From the NCBI GenBank assembly GCA_022448605.1, contig JAKVCM010000007.1:1-64000 (forward strand): DNA of 64,000 bases, read 5' to 3'. Below are positions 20,008-29,338 of this stretch, one piece after another (position 1 is the stretch's first letter; each line of letters opens with the position of its first letter). The DNA is from Puniceicoccaceae bacterium (GTDB lineage Bacteria; Verrucomicrobiota; Verrucomicrobiia; Opitutales; Coraliomargaritaceae). The translations under genes and the position numbers were made by a program. The notes below the pieces were generated by a model. That model was not told the origin of the DNA. It made no database searches and saw only the letters and a list, made by a program, of their open reading frames with translations.

Positions 20008-21162
20008 GTGAGCATTGAATTTAAAGAATGGGGGGCCGCGCTTCTGCTCATCCTTTACCGGCAAATAGGTAGATACGTAGGAGCTCGACCCTCCATTGCT
20101 TTAGTATGGCTTGCCTTGTCACCTATTCCATGTTCTGCGCAGTCGATGCCTGATCAAATCGCATATGAACTTTCGACTCGTTACACACCTTATGCAGATG
20201 GCGCAGCCGTGTTCGATTTCGAGCAGATCGCCTCTAAGGCTGTAGCTAAAGCAATTAACGCTTTCGATCGACCCCTCGCTAGCCTACACCTTGCGCTCGA
20301 TCCCGGTCATGTTGGTGGCATTTGGGCAGAGTTGGAGTGGCGTAACTTCCGCATCTCTAATGAAGACTACTGGATACGCGAGGGTGAACTCGTGCTTGAA
20401 GTAGCGCAACGTGTCCGCACTCGCCTCACAAATCTTGGCGCCAAAGTCACGCTCTTAAGAGAGGATTATCAGCCGATTAATCCAATGAATTTTATTGATT
20501 ATTGGCCGCTTGCTGCTGCTGAAAAAATGCCTCCCACAGAGCTCTCGTTCAAATCGCAACTTGATCACGCGCTGGAAGTCCGCAATCGCGCTATACGCTT
20601 GGCTATCGTAAGAGGCGAAATCGCCGAGCGGGCTAGGTTGGTCAACGAAGTCATCCGACCTGATGTCTTAATCTCTTTACATATTAATGCAGCGGAGTGG
20701 CCCGACGGAAAAAGGGATCAACTCGTCGATGGCGACCATGCGCATGTTCTGATATTTGGTTGCCTGAGTAAGACAGAGCTAGCCTCGCCTAATCAAAAGG
20801 TACGCCTCCTTGAAAAATTAAGTAACGGGAGCGGTACAGTTGAAGCGCAGCTTGGTGCCGCGCTTGGCTCCGCCCTGATCGAAACAACAGGTTTACCCGC
20901 CTCGGATTATCAAAGTCGTAACGCGATCCGTATTGATCCCAAGGTGCCGTCTCTTTGGGCGCGAAATCTCATGCTGCTCCGCCTTGTCGATTGTCCGACT
21001 GTCTTGATGGAGCCCTACATTACCAATAGCCATAGCAGCTATGCAAGAATTCAAAAAGCACTTAGAGCCAGGGAATACCACGAGCCGCTCCCAGTAGATG
21101 ACATTCTTGTCGAATATGCGGATGCGGTGGTGACTGGAGTGCTGCGCGCCTACGAGCGCTAA
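20008..21162 (+). CDS. N-acetylmuramoyl-L-alanine amidase (Amidase_3 family)
   Basis: A 384-residue exported protein. A hydrophobic N-terminal region ends near SPIPCSAQS (about residue 48), which looks like a signal peptide cleavage site. The zinc amidase fold shows the first His in LALDPGHVGG (about residue 103), the Glu in EGELVLEVAQ, the second His in VLISLHINA (about residue 227) and the catalytic Glu in TVLMEPYITNS. It would cleave the amide link between muramic acid and the stem peptide in peptidoglycan. The start is a GTG at 20008. A downstream GTG or ATG cannot be excluded. Confidence 0.85.
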   Translation: MSIEFKEWGAALLLILYRQIGRYVGARPSIALVWLALSPIPCSAQSMPDQIAYELSTRYTPYADGAAVFDFEQIASKAVAKAINAFDRPLASLHLALDPGHVGGIWAELEWRNFRISNEDYWIREGELVLEVAQRVRTRLTNLGAKVTLLREDYQPINPMNFIDYWPLAAAEKMPPTELSFKSQLDHALEVRNRAIRLAIVRGEIAERARLVNEVIRPDVLISLHINAAEWPDGKRDQLVDGDHAHVLIFGCLSKTELASPNQKVRLLEKLSNGSGTVEAQLGAALGSALIETTGLPASDYQSRNAIRIDPKVPSLWARNLMLLRLVDCPTVLMEPYITNSHSSYARIQKALRAREYHEPLPVDDILVEYADAVVTGVLRAYER

Positions 21163-21170
21163 TAGCTACA

Positions 21171-21205
21171 AAAAAGCCCGTGCAGCGAGGACGCTAGTGG
21201 GCTTT
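21171..21205 (-). terminator. Terminator for mdh (minus strand), in convergent gap
   Basis: AAAGCCC at 21173-21179 pairs with GGGCTTT at 21199-21205, with an inner AGCG/CGCT stem. On the minus strand it is followed by TTTTTG, so it suits mdh; it may also slow plus-strand transcripts from the amidase gene. Confidence 0.7.
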
Positions 21206-21249
21206 CGGAAAGTTAGTATTGGCAAGTGTATCCAGTGGATGTCCCCGCA

Positions 21250-22233
21250 TTAAAGCAGGTCTTTGACGGCTTCTCGCTCTTCGGCCAGTTCTTGCACGGA
21301 AGCGTCGAGCTTTGCGCGGCTGAACTCGTTGAGATTGACGCCTTGTACGATCTCGATCTTTTGGCCATCGGTGCGGCAAGGGAAGGAGATGATAAGGCCT
21401 TCGGGTGTGCCGTAACTGCCGTCGGAACACAGGCACATGCTGAATGTGTCGCCGACTGCGGTTGGTGTGGTTAATGCGTGAACGGAATCGACAATGCCGT
21501 TGGCCGCAGAAGCTGCGGAAGAAGCGCCGCGTGCCTTGATGATGGCGGCGCCACGCGTTTGCACCTCAGGAATGAAGCTGTCTTTGAGCCAAGCTTCATC
21601 GCCAATCATTTCGGCAGCTGACTTGCTGCTAATTAGTGCGGAGTAAGCATCGGGATACTGCGTGGCTGAGTGGTTACCCCAGATCGTCATGTTGGTAACC
21701 TCAGTCACATCGACGCCTGCTTTCTGTGCGAGCTGCGTTTTTGCGCGATTTTCGTCGAGCATGGTCATCGCGAAGAAGCGGTCGCAAGGCACACCCTCGG
21801 CATTGTTCATGGCGATGAGGCAGTTAGTGTTGCAGGGGTTGCCGACTACGAGCACGCGCACATCAGCAGCCGCATTGGCAGCAATAGCTTTACCTTGGCC
21901 GGTAAAAACCTTACCGTTTATACTGAGAAGATCGCCGCGTTCCATACCTGCTTTGCGTGGGATGGAGCCGACGAGTAGCGCCCAGTTGACGTTTTTAAAG
22001 CCTTCGTTCATGTCGGTTGTGGCGACGATATCTTTGAGTAAAGGGAAGGCACAGTCGTCGAGTTCCATGACGACACCCTTGAGCGCGTCGAGGGCGGGTG
22101 GGATTTCAATTAGATTCAGCGCAACTGGCTGGTCGGGCCCAAACATGTCACCCGATGCAATGCGGAAGAGAAGTGCGTAGCCTATGTTGCCTGCTGCACC
22201 AGTGACGGCGACACGAATAGTTTGTTTGCTCAT
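21250..22233 (-). CDS. mdh: Malate dehydrogenase
   Basis: Interconverts malate and oxaloacetate with NAD in the TCA cycle. The 327-residue protein starts [20 protein letters not shown] with the GxxGxxG NAD site, has [17 protein letters not shown] in the substrate loop, [12 protein letters not shown], and the catalytic His in [12 protein letters not shown] near residue 186. It is the longer, cytosolic/mitochondrial-like type 2 MDH found in many Gram-negatives. It faces the amidase gene convergently across a terminator. Confidence 0.95.
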   Translation of the reverse strand: MSKQTIRVAVTGAAGNIGYALLFRIASGDMFGPDQPVALNLIEIPPALDALKGVVMELDDCAFPLLKDIVATTDMNEGFKNVNWALLVGSIPRKAGMERGDLLSINGKVFTGQGKAIAANAAADVRVLVVGNPCNTNCLIAMNNAEGVPCDRFFAMTMLDENRAKTQLAQKAGVDVTEVTNMTIWGNHSATQYPDAYSALISSKSAAEMIGDEAWLKDSFIPEVQTRGAAIIKARGASSAASAANGIVDSVHALTTPTAVGDTFSMCLCSDGSYGTPEGLIISFPCRTDGQKIEIVQGVNLNEFSRAKLDASVQELAEEREAVKDLL

Positions 22234-22340
22234 AATACGTTTTAAATGATACTTTTTTAGAAAATTGGGGAATGGGATAAGTCGCTAGGTAAAGCGGTGA
22301 GCAAATGAGCGTATGAAAAAGGATACTAGCTTATTTTTTA

Positions 22341-23393
22341 TTAAACAAAACGCGGTTTTAGGTCGGCGTAGCCTTTACGGATCATCTTCTCAGTGGTCTC
22401 CCAATCGATACAAGCGTCAGTGATTGAGACGCCGTATTTAAGGTCATCGATTGGCTGAGGGAAGGACTGGTTACCGAAGCCGAGGTTACTCTCAACCATC
22501 GCGCCAATTACTCTGGGGTCGATCAAGCTCTGGCGCACGATCTCTTCAAAGACCTCTGGCTGGCGGCTAGGATCTTTGCAGCTATTGGCGTGACTACAAT
22601 CGGTCATGATCGCGGGTGTGAGTTGGGCAGCTTCAAGTTGCTTTCGGACATGGGCGACATCCTCGGCGTTGTAGTTAGGGCCGTTAGAGCCACCACGAAG
22701 TACGACGTGACAATGTGGGTTGCCCTTCGTACTGAGGGCGTTGGCTCTGCCTTCATTGTCGATGCCAAGAAAAGTTTGTGGCTGGCTGGCCGCTTTGATC
22801 GCATTGATCGCAACAGTCAGACCGCCGTCAGTGCCATTCTTAAAGCCAAGTGGCATGGAGAGACCAGAGGCCATTTGGCGGTGTGTCTGGCTCTCGGTAG
22901 TACGCGCACCGATTGCCGACCAACTGATAAGGTCGGCTATGTATTGCGGGGTGATTGGGTCGAGCAGCTCTGTCGCGGTAGGCAAGCCGAGCTCGATGAT
23001 GTCGTGGAGGAATCGACGCGCAATGCGTAGCCCTTCTGGAATGTCGCTGGTGCCGTCTAGCTTTGGATCCATAATTAGACCCTTCCAGCCTACGGTTGTA
23101 CGCGGTTTTTCAAAATAGACACGCATCACGATGAGCATGCGGTCGTCGACTATCTTCGCTAGTTTGGCCAGTTTCTTGGCGTATTCTCGACCAGCCTTGA
23201 GGTCGTGGATAGAGCAGGGGCCTATCACGACGAGTAGACGGCGATCTTTGCCGAAGATGACCTCTTTGATCGCGTCGCGGCTCTCGGCTACAAATTTATC
23301 AGCTGCATCCGTCTTTTCAATCTCCTCGCAGAGGGCGAGTGGTGTCGGGAGCAGAGTCTTGGAAGTAATGTTGATATCGGTAACCTTTTTCAC
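22341..23393 (-). CDS. aroG: 3-deoxy-7-phosphoheptulonate (DAHP) synthase, class I
   Basis: First step of the shikimate pathway: condenses PEP and erythrose-4-phosphate. The 350-residue protein is of the AroFGH type with LLVVIGPCSIHD (metal-binding Cys, about residue 61), RVYFEKPRTTVGWKGLIMDP in the PEP site, IGARTTESQTHRQMASG, and DCSHANS with a further metal-site His. The start is a GTG at 23393. Which amino acid controls it (Phe, Tyr or Trp) cannot be told by eye, so the gene letter is tentative. No other aro gene is adjacent. Confidence 0.92.
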   Translation of the reverse strand: MKKVTDINITSKTLLPTPLALCEEIEKTDAADKFVAESRDAIKEVIFGKDRRLLVVIGPCSIHDLKAGREYAKKLAKLAKIVDDRMLIVMRVYFEKPRTTVGWKGLIMDPKLDGTSDIPEGLRIARRFLHDIIELGLPTATELLDPITPQYIADLISWSAIGARTTESQTHRQMASGLSMPLGFKNGTDGGLTVAINAIKAASQPQTFLGIDNEGRANALSTKGNPHCHVVLRGGSNGPNYNAEDVAHVRKQLEAAQLTPAIMTDCSHANSCKDPSRQPEVFEEIVRQSLIDPRVIGAMVESNLGFGNQSFPQPIDDLKYGVSITDACIDWETTEKMIRKGYADLKPRFV

Positions 23394-23489
23394 GGGCGGA
23401 ATGTGTAAAGTAGCTTTTGGGCTGTAACAAGCTCAATTACTAGAACGATGTGAGTTGAAACTTTTAAAATACAATCTACTACTATTTCG

Positions 23490-24401
23490 GTGGATGTTTC
23501 TAAAAGTTTTTACCAGTATGCACCCGCTGCGCATTTCATCGTCACAGATGAGGATGCGGCGGACTTTTTGCAGAGCCAGTTTACCAACGAATTGCGCCCC
23601 TTTAAAGTAGGGCAGGCAACCTATGGTCTCTGGCTGGATGCGAAGGGTAAAGTAATCGCCGACAGCGTCATGCTTTGCGAAGGGGCTGAGCAGTTTCGAG
23701 TGATTAGCGATTGTTGCGCCGGCGAGTTGATTACGGCGCACATGGAGCGGCACATCATCGCGGATGATGTAGAGATCGAACATGTCGAGTCGGGTTTCGG
23801 ATTCGAACTACCTACTCAGGCTGTTAAAGCGCTTGGTTTAGACTGTCCGAAGAGTGGGCGATTTAAACGACTCAAAGAGGGGATTATCTACTCTATCCAA
23901 GATTCTTTATATAATGTGGTGATGCACAAAGAGTCAGCGGCCAAACTCGTTTTTAAGAAACTGAAAGATTTGGGCTTTATTGAATTCTCCGCATCTGAGC
24001 GCGGTCTTGCGCGTATTGATCGAGGTAGGCCTTTAGTCCCAGAAGAGATTGGCGCGGCTGATATGCCAGGGGAGGGCGGTCTGGAGCACGATGCAATTTC
24101 GTTTACGAAAGGCTGCTACCTCGGTCAAGAAGTGGTTGCGCGTATGCACAATGTGGGTAAAGCGCAGCGCGGCCTTTTTGTGGTCCGCGGTGAAGATGCG
24201 ATCCCGGATTTACCGCTTGTTCTCACGAATAGTGAATCGAAGCGAGTTGGCGAATTGCGCACAGCTTATCTGGATGGTGAGACTTGGCAGGGCGTAGCAA
24301 TTTTAAAAACACGTTTTGCAATCGTGGGCGAAACTTTGAGATATAATATAGGTGAAGTGAACGTTCTACGAGCACTTCGGGAAGGATTTGTTAATGGCTG
24401 A
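23490..24401 (+). CDS. ygfZ: Folate-binding YgfZ-like protein (GcvT superfamily)
   Basis: A 303-residue protein of the aminomethyltransferase fold. The family signature KGCYLGQEVVARMHNVGKAQRG (written here as 22 residues in two parts: KGCYLGQEVVARMHN and VGKAQRG) lies near residue 208, with the conserved Cys. The N-terminal TNELRPFKVGQATYGLWLD matches the YgfZ start. YgfZ assists folate-dependent repair or assembly of iron-sulfur enzymes such as MiaB. The start is a GTG at 23490. It overlaps the next small gene by 8 bases, implying translational coupling. Confidence 0.82.
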   Translation: MDVSKSFYQYAPAAHFIVTDEDAADFLQSQFTNELRPFKVGQATYGLWLDAKGKVIADSVMLCEGAEQFRVISDCCAGELITAHMERHIIADDVEIEHVESGFGFELPTQAVKALGLDCPKSGRFKRLKEGIIYSIQDSLYNVVMHKESAAKLVFKKLKDLGFIEFSASERGLARIDRGRPLVPEEIGAADMPGEGGLEHDAISFTKGCYLGQEVVARMHNVGKAQRGLFVVRGEDAIPDLPLVLTNSESKRVGELRTAYLDGETWQGVAILKTRFAIVGETLRYNIGEVNVLRALREGFVNG

Positions 24402-24594
24402 TCTATCTAGCAAGGAGGTGGCGGAAATTGCCTGTATTTTTGTGAACTTAGGTGCGCCTGAGAAGCAAGCTGCAGTGATGGCATCGCAGTTGATAAAAAG
24501 AGCTGAGCAGATTGCTCAAGAGCGAGATATTTCAAAAGTCGAGGCGACCGAGAATCTACTAAAACAGGTGCTTGAGGCGCGGTTAGGGCATTGA
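24394..24594 (+). CDS. Small helical protein of unknown function
   Basis: A 66-residue protein, acidic-to-neutral and predicted all helical (SKEVAEIACIFVNLGAPEKQ, then a charged amphipathic stretch ending KQVLEARLGH). I do not recognise it. Its ATG at 24394 overlaps the end of the YgfZ-like gene by 8 bases, so it is probably co-translated with it. No membrane segment or known motif is visible. A longer frame starts with TTG at 24388. Confidence 0.6.
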   Translation: MADLSSKEVAEIACIFVNLGAPEKQAAVMASQLIKRAEQIAQERDISKVEATENLLKQVLEARLGH

Positions 24595-24670
24595 GCTGGC
24601 TCTTGGTCTGCTTCGTGCGGTAAGTAAGTTTGAAAGGCGCAAAAAACCTAGGCTTTAAACCGATTTTATA

Positions 24671-24699
24671 TTGACGCTTCTGTTACTCGCTTCTCTTAT
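24671..24699 (+). promoter_or_regulatory. Probable sigma70-type promoter of the HU gene
   Basis: TTGACG at 24671-24676 and TCTTAT at 24694-24699 are separated by 17 bases, about 48 bases before the HU start. Both boxes have two or fewer mismatches to the vegetative consensus. Confidence 0.5.
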
Positions 24700-24746
24700 C
24701 GGGGACGGCTATGTGACCATCAACCTCAACAACATTATTATATTAT

Positions 24747-25022
24747 ATGAACAAAGCACAACTCGTTGCAGAAGTACAAAAATCACTCGGTGCAGACACC
24801 TCCAAAGCAGCCGCAGAGCGCTCAATCGAAGCGGTTCTTGAAGGTATTAAAAAGGGCGTCAACAAGGATAAGAATGTTCAACTCATTGGCTTTGGCACTT
24901 TCTCAGTAACAAAACGTGCTGCTCGTGACGGCATCAACCCACAGACTCAAGAGAAGATCCATATCAAGGCATCCAAGGCAGTGAAATTCAAAGCAGGTGC
25001 TGGCCTTAAGGCAGTTCTTTAA
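24747..25022 (+). CDS. hup: DNA-binding protein HU
   Basis: A 91-residue histone-like protein that bends and compacts DNA. It begins MNKAQLVAEVQKSLG, contains GFGTFSVTKRAARDGINPQT (the beta arm that enters the minor groove, with the conserved Pro after Asn) and ends KFKAGAGLKAVL. It could also be an IHF subunit, but the GINPQTQEKI arm is HU-like. A promoter precedes it and a strong terminator follows, so it is monocistronic. Confidence 0.95.
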   Translation: MNKAQLVAEVQKSLGADTSKAAAERSIEAVLEGIKKGVNKDKNVQLIGFGTFSVTKRAARDGINPQTQEKIHIKASKAVKFKAGAGLKAVL

Positions 25023-25065
25023 GAGAACTTTTTAAGCTATTTTCTCACCGCTTAGTTCAAAATTT

Positions 25066-25105
25066 CAAAACCCGCAGTTCCCATTTGGGAGCAGCGGGTT
25101 TTTCG
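25066..25105 (+). terminator. Intrinsic terminator after HU gene
   Basis: AAACCCGC pairs with GCGGGTTT around an inner TTCCC/GGGAG stem and loop, followed by a T run at 25099-25103. It lies about 45 bases after the HU stop. Confidence 0.85.
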
Positions 25106-25205
25106 TATTAAAATAGATGACGCGCTTCGCGTGTCGGTCGTTCATTTGAAACATTTACGGATGAATTCACCCTCTCTACTTCATAGATTTCGTTTATCAA
25201 CTAAT

Positions 25206-25295
25206 ATGACTACCTGCAAAATTCCCGCCTTTGCGGTTGCCAGTCACCCACAAGCTATCCTTATTGAGTCGCTTTTAATATTCACTCTTCACTAG
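25206..25295 (+). CDS. Possible short leader ORF before leuC
   Basis: A 29-codon frame from ATG to TAG ends 11 bases before the leuC ATG. Its last 13 codons contain four Leu and several Ile (ending [12 protein letters not shown]), which would suit a leucine-sensing leader peptide. There is no clear ribosome site and no terminator hairpin between it and leuC, so it may be chance. Confidence 0.25.
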   Translation: MTTCKIPAFAVASHPQAILIESLLIFTLH

Positions 25296-25306
25296 TAACT
25301 AGTATT

Positions 25307-26731
25307 ATGAGCAAAAGCTTATTTGAAAAAGTATGGGATGCACACGCCGTTCGCCGCTTGGTTAACGGCCAAACGCAATTATTAATCGGCACTCACCTTA
25401 TTCATGAGGTTACGAGCCCTCAGGCCTTTGGCATGCTCCGTGACCGTCATTTGAAGGTGCAGTATCCCCACCGCACCTTTGCTACGGTCGATCATATTGT
25501 ACCGACCAACGAATCAGTTGAGCCTTACAGCGACCCGCTTGCTCAGGGGATGATCGAAGAGTTGCGTAGGAATTGCGCGGATAACAATATCACTTTCTTC
25601 GACACCAATACTGGTAGACAGGGTGTTGTCCACATTGTGGGTCCTGAACAGGGCATCACGCAGCCCGGAACTACCATTGCCTGCGGGGATTCACACACTG
25701 CGACGCACGGTGCTTTCGGTGCCATTGCTTTTGGTATCGGTACTAGTCAGGTTCGTGACGTGCTTGCCACTCAAACCATTGCCTTGAACGAGCTTAAAGT
25801 CCGCAGAATCAATGTGGATGGCACATTACCCCCTGGCGTTTACGCTAAAGACGTAGTTTTGCATATCATCCGTCTCCTCGGCACACAGGGTGGTACTGGC
25901 TATGCCTACGAGTATGCTGGCACGACATTTGATGAGTTCACAATGGAAGAGCGCATGACGGTCTGCAATATGTCGATTGAGGGCGGTGCCCGTGTTGGTT
26001 ATGTCAACCCTGACGAAACGACTTTTGAATATCTCAAAGGTCGTCCTTATTCGCCGAAAGGCACTGCATGGGACGCCGCTGTTGAGCAGTGGAAGTCTTT
26101 CGCTTCAGACCCAGATTGTACTTTTGATGACGTGGTCAATATCGACGCTTCGCAAATACAGCCCACCGTTACTTGGGGGATCACTCCAGGGCAGGGTATT
26201 GGCATTGAGGAAAGTATTCCAACGATCTCCGATGCGCCCACGCAGTCAGAGCGGGATTCCGTTGCGGAAGCCCTCGAATACATGCACTTCGAAGGTGGCA
26301 GCCCAATTAAGGGCAAGAAAATCGACGTCGCCTTCATCGGCTCTTGCACGAACGGTCGCCTTTCCGATTTTCAAGAAGTCGCTAAATACGTGAAAGGGCA
26401 CAAGGTCGCCGAGGGCGTGCAAGCTATTATCGTCCCAGGCTCGCAAGTCGTGGCTAAGATCGCTGAAGAACTAGGCTTAGATAAGATTTTCATAGAATCG
26501 GGCTTCGAATGGCGCGCCGCAGGCTGTTCTATGTGCCTTGCTATGAATCCTGACAAACTCGTAGGCGATCAGCTCTGTGCGAGTTCCTCAAATCGTAACT
26601 TCAAAGGCCGTCAAGGCAGTCCGACAGGTCGTACTATGCTTATGAGCCCCATCATGGTAGCAGCTGCGGCCGTGACTGGCGAAGTATCCGACGCCCGCAA
26701 AGTCTTCGGTTTCGCCTCTGCGGGAATCTAG
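25307..26731 (+). CDS. leuC: 3-isopropylmalate dehydratase large subunit
   Basis: Aconitase-family subunit (474 residues) that with LeuD isomerises 2- to 3-isopropylmalate in leucine synthesis. The [4Fe-4S] ligands are visible as the Cys in IGSCTNGR (near residue 347) and the pair in [10 protein letters not shown] (near residue 407). [20 protein letters not shown] and [10 protein letters not shown] are further family blocks. leuD follows after 45 bases. leuA and leuB are not in the window. Confidence 0.97.
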   Translation: MSKSLFEKVWDAHAVRRLVNGQTQLLIGTHLIHEVTSPQAFGMLRDRHLKVQYPHRTFATVDHIVPTNESVEPYSDPLAQGMIEELRRNCADNNITFFDTNTGRQGVVHIVGPEQGITQPGTTIACGDSHTATHGAFGAIAFGIGTSQVRDVLATQTIALNELKVRRINVDGTLPPGVYAKDVVLHIIRLLGTQGGTGYAYEYAGTTFDEFTMEERMTVCNMSIEGGARVGYVNPDETTFEYLKGRPYSPKGTAWDAAVEQWKSFASDPDCTFDDVVNIDASQIQPTVTWGITPGQGIGIEESIPTISDAPTQSERDSVAEALEYMHFEGGSPIKGKKIDVAFIGSCTNGRLSDFQEVAKYVKGHKVAEGVQAIIVPGSQVVAKIAEELGLDKIFIESGFEWRAAGCSMCLAMNPDKLVGDQLCASSSNRNFKGRQGSPTGRTMLMSPIMVAAAAVTGEVSDARKVFGFASAGI

Positions 26732-26776
26732 AAATTATTTCTTTTTCCTAAAGTCCAATTCTAAATTTTAAAAGTC

Positions 26777-27379
26777 ATGTCCTCTACACCTATTAAAAAA
26801 GTTACCGGTAAGGCTGTCTTCGTCCCAGGCGACGACATCGATACCGACCGTATCATCCCAGCTCGCTTTATGAAGTGCATTACCTTCGACGGACTAGGAG
26901 AGTACCTCTTCTATGACGTCCGTAAAACTGAGAGTGGCGAAAATAAGAATCACAATCTCAATGATCCGCGCTTTGCGGATGCCTCCATCCTTGTGAGCGG
27001 TAACAATTTCGGTTGCGGCAGCTCGCGCGAGCATGCCCCGCAATCGATCCTCCGTGCGGGATACAATGCTGTGATCGCTGGTAGCTTTGCGGAGATATTT
27101 TTTGGTAATTCGATAAACCTCGGTGTGGTTTGTGCAATCGCTAGCGATGTTGACCGCGAAATTATTGCTAGTGCGATTGAGATACACCCTGAACTCGAAA
27201 TCGCCATTGATGTGGAAGACTGCAAGATCTGGTATGGCGACCAATTCGTACCCTGTGAGATTAAGCCAGGCGCACGCGATAGTTTACTAAGTGGCAATTA
27301 CGACCCTCTAGACGAACTTCTTGTAGGAGCAGATGAAGTGTCTAAGATTGCTTCTGCGCTGCCCTATATGGAAGCGTGA
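26777..27379 (+). CDS. leuD: 3-isopropylmalate dehydratase small subunit
   Basis: A 200-residue swivel-domain subunit. It shows [20 protein letters not shown] near the N terminus and [15 protein letters not shown] near residue 77, both characteristic of LeuD, then [10 protein letters not shown]. It completes the active site of the leuC product and lies directly downstream of leuC. A small hairpin with a T run follows the stop and probably ends the operon. Confidence 0.97.
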   Translation: MSSTPIKKVTGKAVFVPGDDIDTDRIIPARFMKCITFDGLGEYLFYDVRKTESGENKNHNLNDPRFADASILVSGNNFGCGSSREHAPQSILRAGYNAVIAGSFAEIFFGNSINLGVVCAIASDVDREIIASAIEIHPELEIAIDVEDCKIWYGDQFVPCEIKPGARDSLLSGNYDPLDELLVGADEVSKIASALPYMEA

Positions 27380-27386
27380 CAACGAT

Positions 27387-27407
27387 AAGCTATTTGTTAG
27401 CTTTTTT
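27387..27407 (+). terminator. Probable terminator after leuCD
   Basis: AAGCTA (27387-27392) pairs with TAGCTT (27398-27403) around a 5-base loop and runs into TTTTTT. It starts 7 bases after the leuD stop. Confidence 0.6.
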
Positions 27408-27468
27408 GGACGCTTATACACCTAAATCTAATTAGGTGGGACTATAATCCATATATCCTAATCTAAAA

Positions 27469-28032
27469 ATGGACATCTTTACCCATGCTGGAATTTTCAT
27501 TTACCCGCTTGCGCTTTGCTCGGCAGTCGCGGTTTTCATTACCTTTGAGCGTCTCATCGCCTTGCGTCCATCGCGTGTTATGCCAGAGGCGATGGTCGAA
27601 GCCTTTGTTTCGGGTCGTTTTGATGGCGTTCCCGTTGACTCGGTATCTGTCGTGGGTCGTATCGTCGGTTTTTACAAATCGAGACCATTGGATTCTGACT
27701 CGCTAAAAGCTTACGCACGGCTTGAAGTCAGCCGAATGGAGCGTGGCATGTTTCTCTTGGAGGTTGTGATCGGTGCTGCACCATTGATTGGTCTGCTCGG
27801 CACGGTAACTGGGCTCACGCAAGTATTTAGTGCTTTCTCTGCCGAGACTGGTTTGCCCGATCCCGCTACTTTTATTATGGGTATCGCTTTGGCGCTGAAT
27901 ACTACTATCCTTGGCTTGACCATCGCGATACCAACCTTAGCGGTGCATGCCTATCTGTTACGACGAGTCGAATCGATGGCCGCGCGTATTGGACTTGGTG
28001 TGCAAGCACTTGTTCAATCAAAGGAAGTCTAG
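27469..28032 (+). CDS. exbB: MotA/TolQ/ExbB proton channel family protein
   Basis: A 187-residue inner-membrane protein with an N-terminal membrane segment (about residues 9-25) and two further ones in the family block (LLEVVIGAAPLIGLLGTVTG near residue 98 and GIALALNTTILGLTIAIPTL near 143). GAAPLIGLLGTV is diagnostic for ExbB/TolQ. With the ExbD-like neighbour 9 bases on, it forms a proton-driven motor that powers outer-membrane transport or envelope integrity. No tonB, tolB or pal gene is near, so Ton or Tol type is not settled; the gene symbol is provisional. Confidence 0.88.
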   Translation: MDIFTHAGIFIYPLALCSAVAVFITFERLIALRPSRVMPEAMVEAFVSGRFDGVPVDSVSVVGRIVGFYKSRPLDSDSLKAYARLEVSRMERGMFLLEVVIGAAPLIGLLGTVTGLTQVFSAFSAETGLPDPATFIMGIALALNTTILGLTIAIPTLAVHAYLLRRVESMAARIGLGVQALVQSKEV

Positions 28033-28041
28033 GCTAGGATA

Positions 28042-28449
28042 ATGGATACAACTCATGACTTTATCTGCCGCCGTCGAAGGCGCCCCACGATCAACATCGT
28101 GCCTTTGGTCGATGTGTTGACCGTTTTGCTCTTCTTTTTTCTAGTTACAATGCAGTTCAAGCAAGTGAGTACTCTTAACATCACGGTGCCCAAGATCGAA
28201 ACTGCGGGTGAAAATGAGATAGAAGAGCGAATTGTGATCGCAGTCAGCCCCGAAGGGGAGTTCTATTTAAACGATCGAGCGGTCGAGAAAGCTGTGCTTG
28301 CAGCAGCTATGAAATTGGCAGGTGAGTTGACGCCAAATACGCCTGTCTTACTGATCGCTGATGAGGAAGTCCCGCTTAAATTCGTGACGGAGGTGATGGA
28401 TGTTTGCCGTACTTATCAGCTTAACAAGATTAGGCTGCAGTCTCGTTAA
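28042..28449 (+). CDS. exbD: ExbD/TolR biopolymer transport protein
   Basis: A 135-residue protein with one N-terminal membrane segment (INIVPLVDVLTVLLFFFLVT, residues about 15-34) that carries the conserved Asp in VPLVDV, the proton-path residue. The periplasmic part (PEGEFYLNDRAVEK, VLLIADEEVPLKFVTEVMDVCR) is the ExbD fold. It is the partner of the ExbB-like protein just upstream. A 7-bp hairpin follows the stop. Confidence 0.9.
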   Translation: MDTTHDFICRRRRRPTINIVPLVDVLTVLLFFFLVTMQFKQVSTLNITVPKIETAGENEIEERIVIAVSPEGEFYLNDRAVEKAVLAAAMKLAGELTPNTPVLLIADEEVPLKFVTEVMDVCRTYQLNKIRLQSR

Positions 28450-28454
28450 TGGAG

Positions 28455-28474
28455 AGACGCTATCTTGAGCGTCT
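28455..28474. terminator. Hairpin in convergent gap after exbD
   Basis: AGACGCT at 28455-28461 pairs perfectly with AGCGTCT at 28468-28474 around a 6-base loop. There is no strong T run, so it is a possible rather than a clear terminator. Confidence 0.45.
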
Positions 28475-28538
28475 GCTTCTTCGTCGTTCATCTACTATGT
28501 AGGGCTGGTATGGCTATGAAACAGTGCCAATTCCCCCG

Positions 28539-29264
28539 TTAAATTGGCCTACGAATCCGGTGTCTGTATTTGGTAGCTAGCGCCTCGTTGTGCTTGTCGC
28601 CACCATCGACGTTTTGGCTAACATAGGTGGGAGGCGTCACGCCCATGTCGATTAAGTTTTCGATAATTTCCATGGAGAGCAAATTGAGTAAAAGCGCCCC
28701 GCTCATGGTCGAGGTGGGTCCAACCTTGTAATTAAATCCAGGTGCATCGATCGCCGCATCCCCGGGCATCCCGCCATTATCCAATACGTAGTCTCCCAGT
28801 TCGTATAGCTTTTTACCGGAAGCATGCCGCGACGTGGTGCTCTTTGACATATCGAGCGAAGTCATCACGACCACATCAAGTCCTGCAGCTTTGGCCTCCA
28901 TAGCTACCTCAATTGGGCTGGCGTTCCGTCCTGAGTTGGAGATGACGAGGACTATATCCGATGTTTGGACGGCATAACGGTAGGCGTAGCGTTGAAAGAG
29001 TCGTGCTCCATAGCCTACGATTTGTTCTGGCCAACCGTTTGCTGGGTCGTCGATGTTACTGACTGGTACTAGGCCGCCCGCGCGGCGCTCGATTTCAGCA
29101 GCTAAGATCTGCGAGTGCCCGGAGCCGAAAGTGTGGAGCACACCATCGGCAGCGAGGCTCTTGGCGATACGCAAGCCTGCAGCTTTCAGTATCGCTTTAT
29201 TGGTCTCGTAGACGCTGTTTTGGAGCGCGAGCGAGGAGTCGTAGAATTTTTGGGCGAGTGACAT
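28539..29264 (-). CDS. SIS-domain sugar-phosphate-binding protein (UPF0309 type)
   Basis: A protein of about 241 residues with one SIS fold: [20 protein letters not shown] near residue 45 and [20 protein letters not shown] near residue 108 are the phosphosugar-binding loops. It resembles the UPF0309 family of unknown substrate, possibly an isomerase or a sensor of amino-sugar phosphates. The frame extends to a TTG at 29300, but the ATG at 29264 ([10 protein letters not shown]) gives the normal start. It converges with exbD and no sugar transport gene is near. Confidence 0.8.
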   Translation of the reverse strand: MSLAQKFYDSSLALQNSVYETNKAILKAAGLRIAKSLAADGVLHTFGSGHSQILAAEIERRAGGLVPVSNIDDPANGWPEQIVGYGARLFQRYAYRYAVQTSDIVLVISNSGRNASPIEVAMEAKAAGLDVVVMTSLDMSKSTTSRHASGKKLYELGDYVLDNGGMPGDAAIDAPGFNYKVGPTSTMSGALLLNLLSMEIIENLIDMGVTPPTYVSQNVDGGDKHNEALATKYRHRIRRPI

Positions 29265-29338
29265 AGTGGAAAGATCGCAGTTTAAGTGCAGGCACGGCAA
29301 GTGCTTTCAATCTTAGCGCAGGCATTATAATAATGCTT

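Noticed and set aside
22590-23030. 146-residue plus-strand frame inside the DAHP synthase gene
   Set aside because: Antisense shadow of a clear, conserved enzyme gene.
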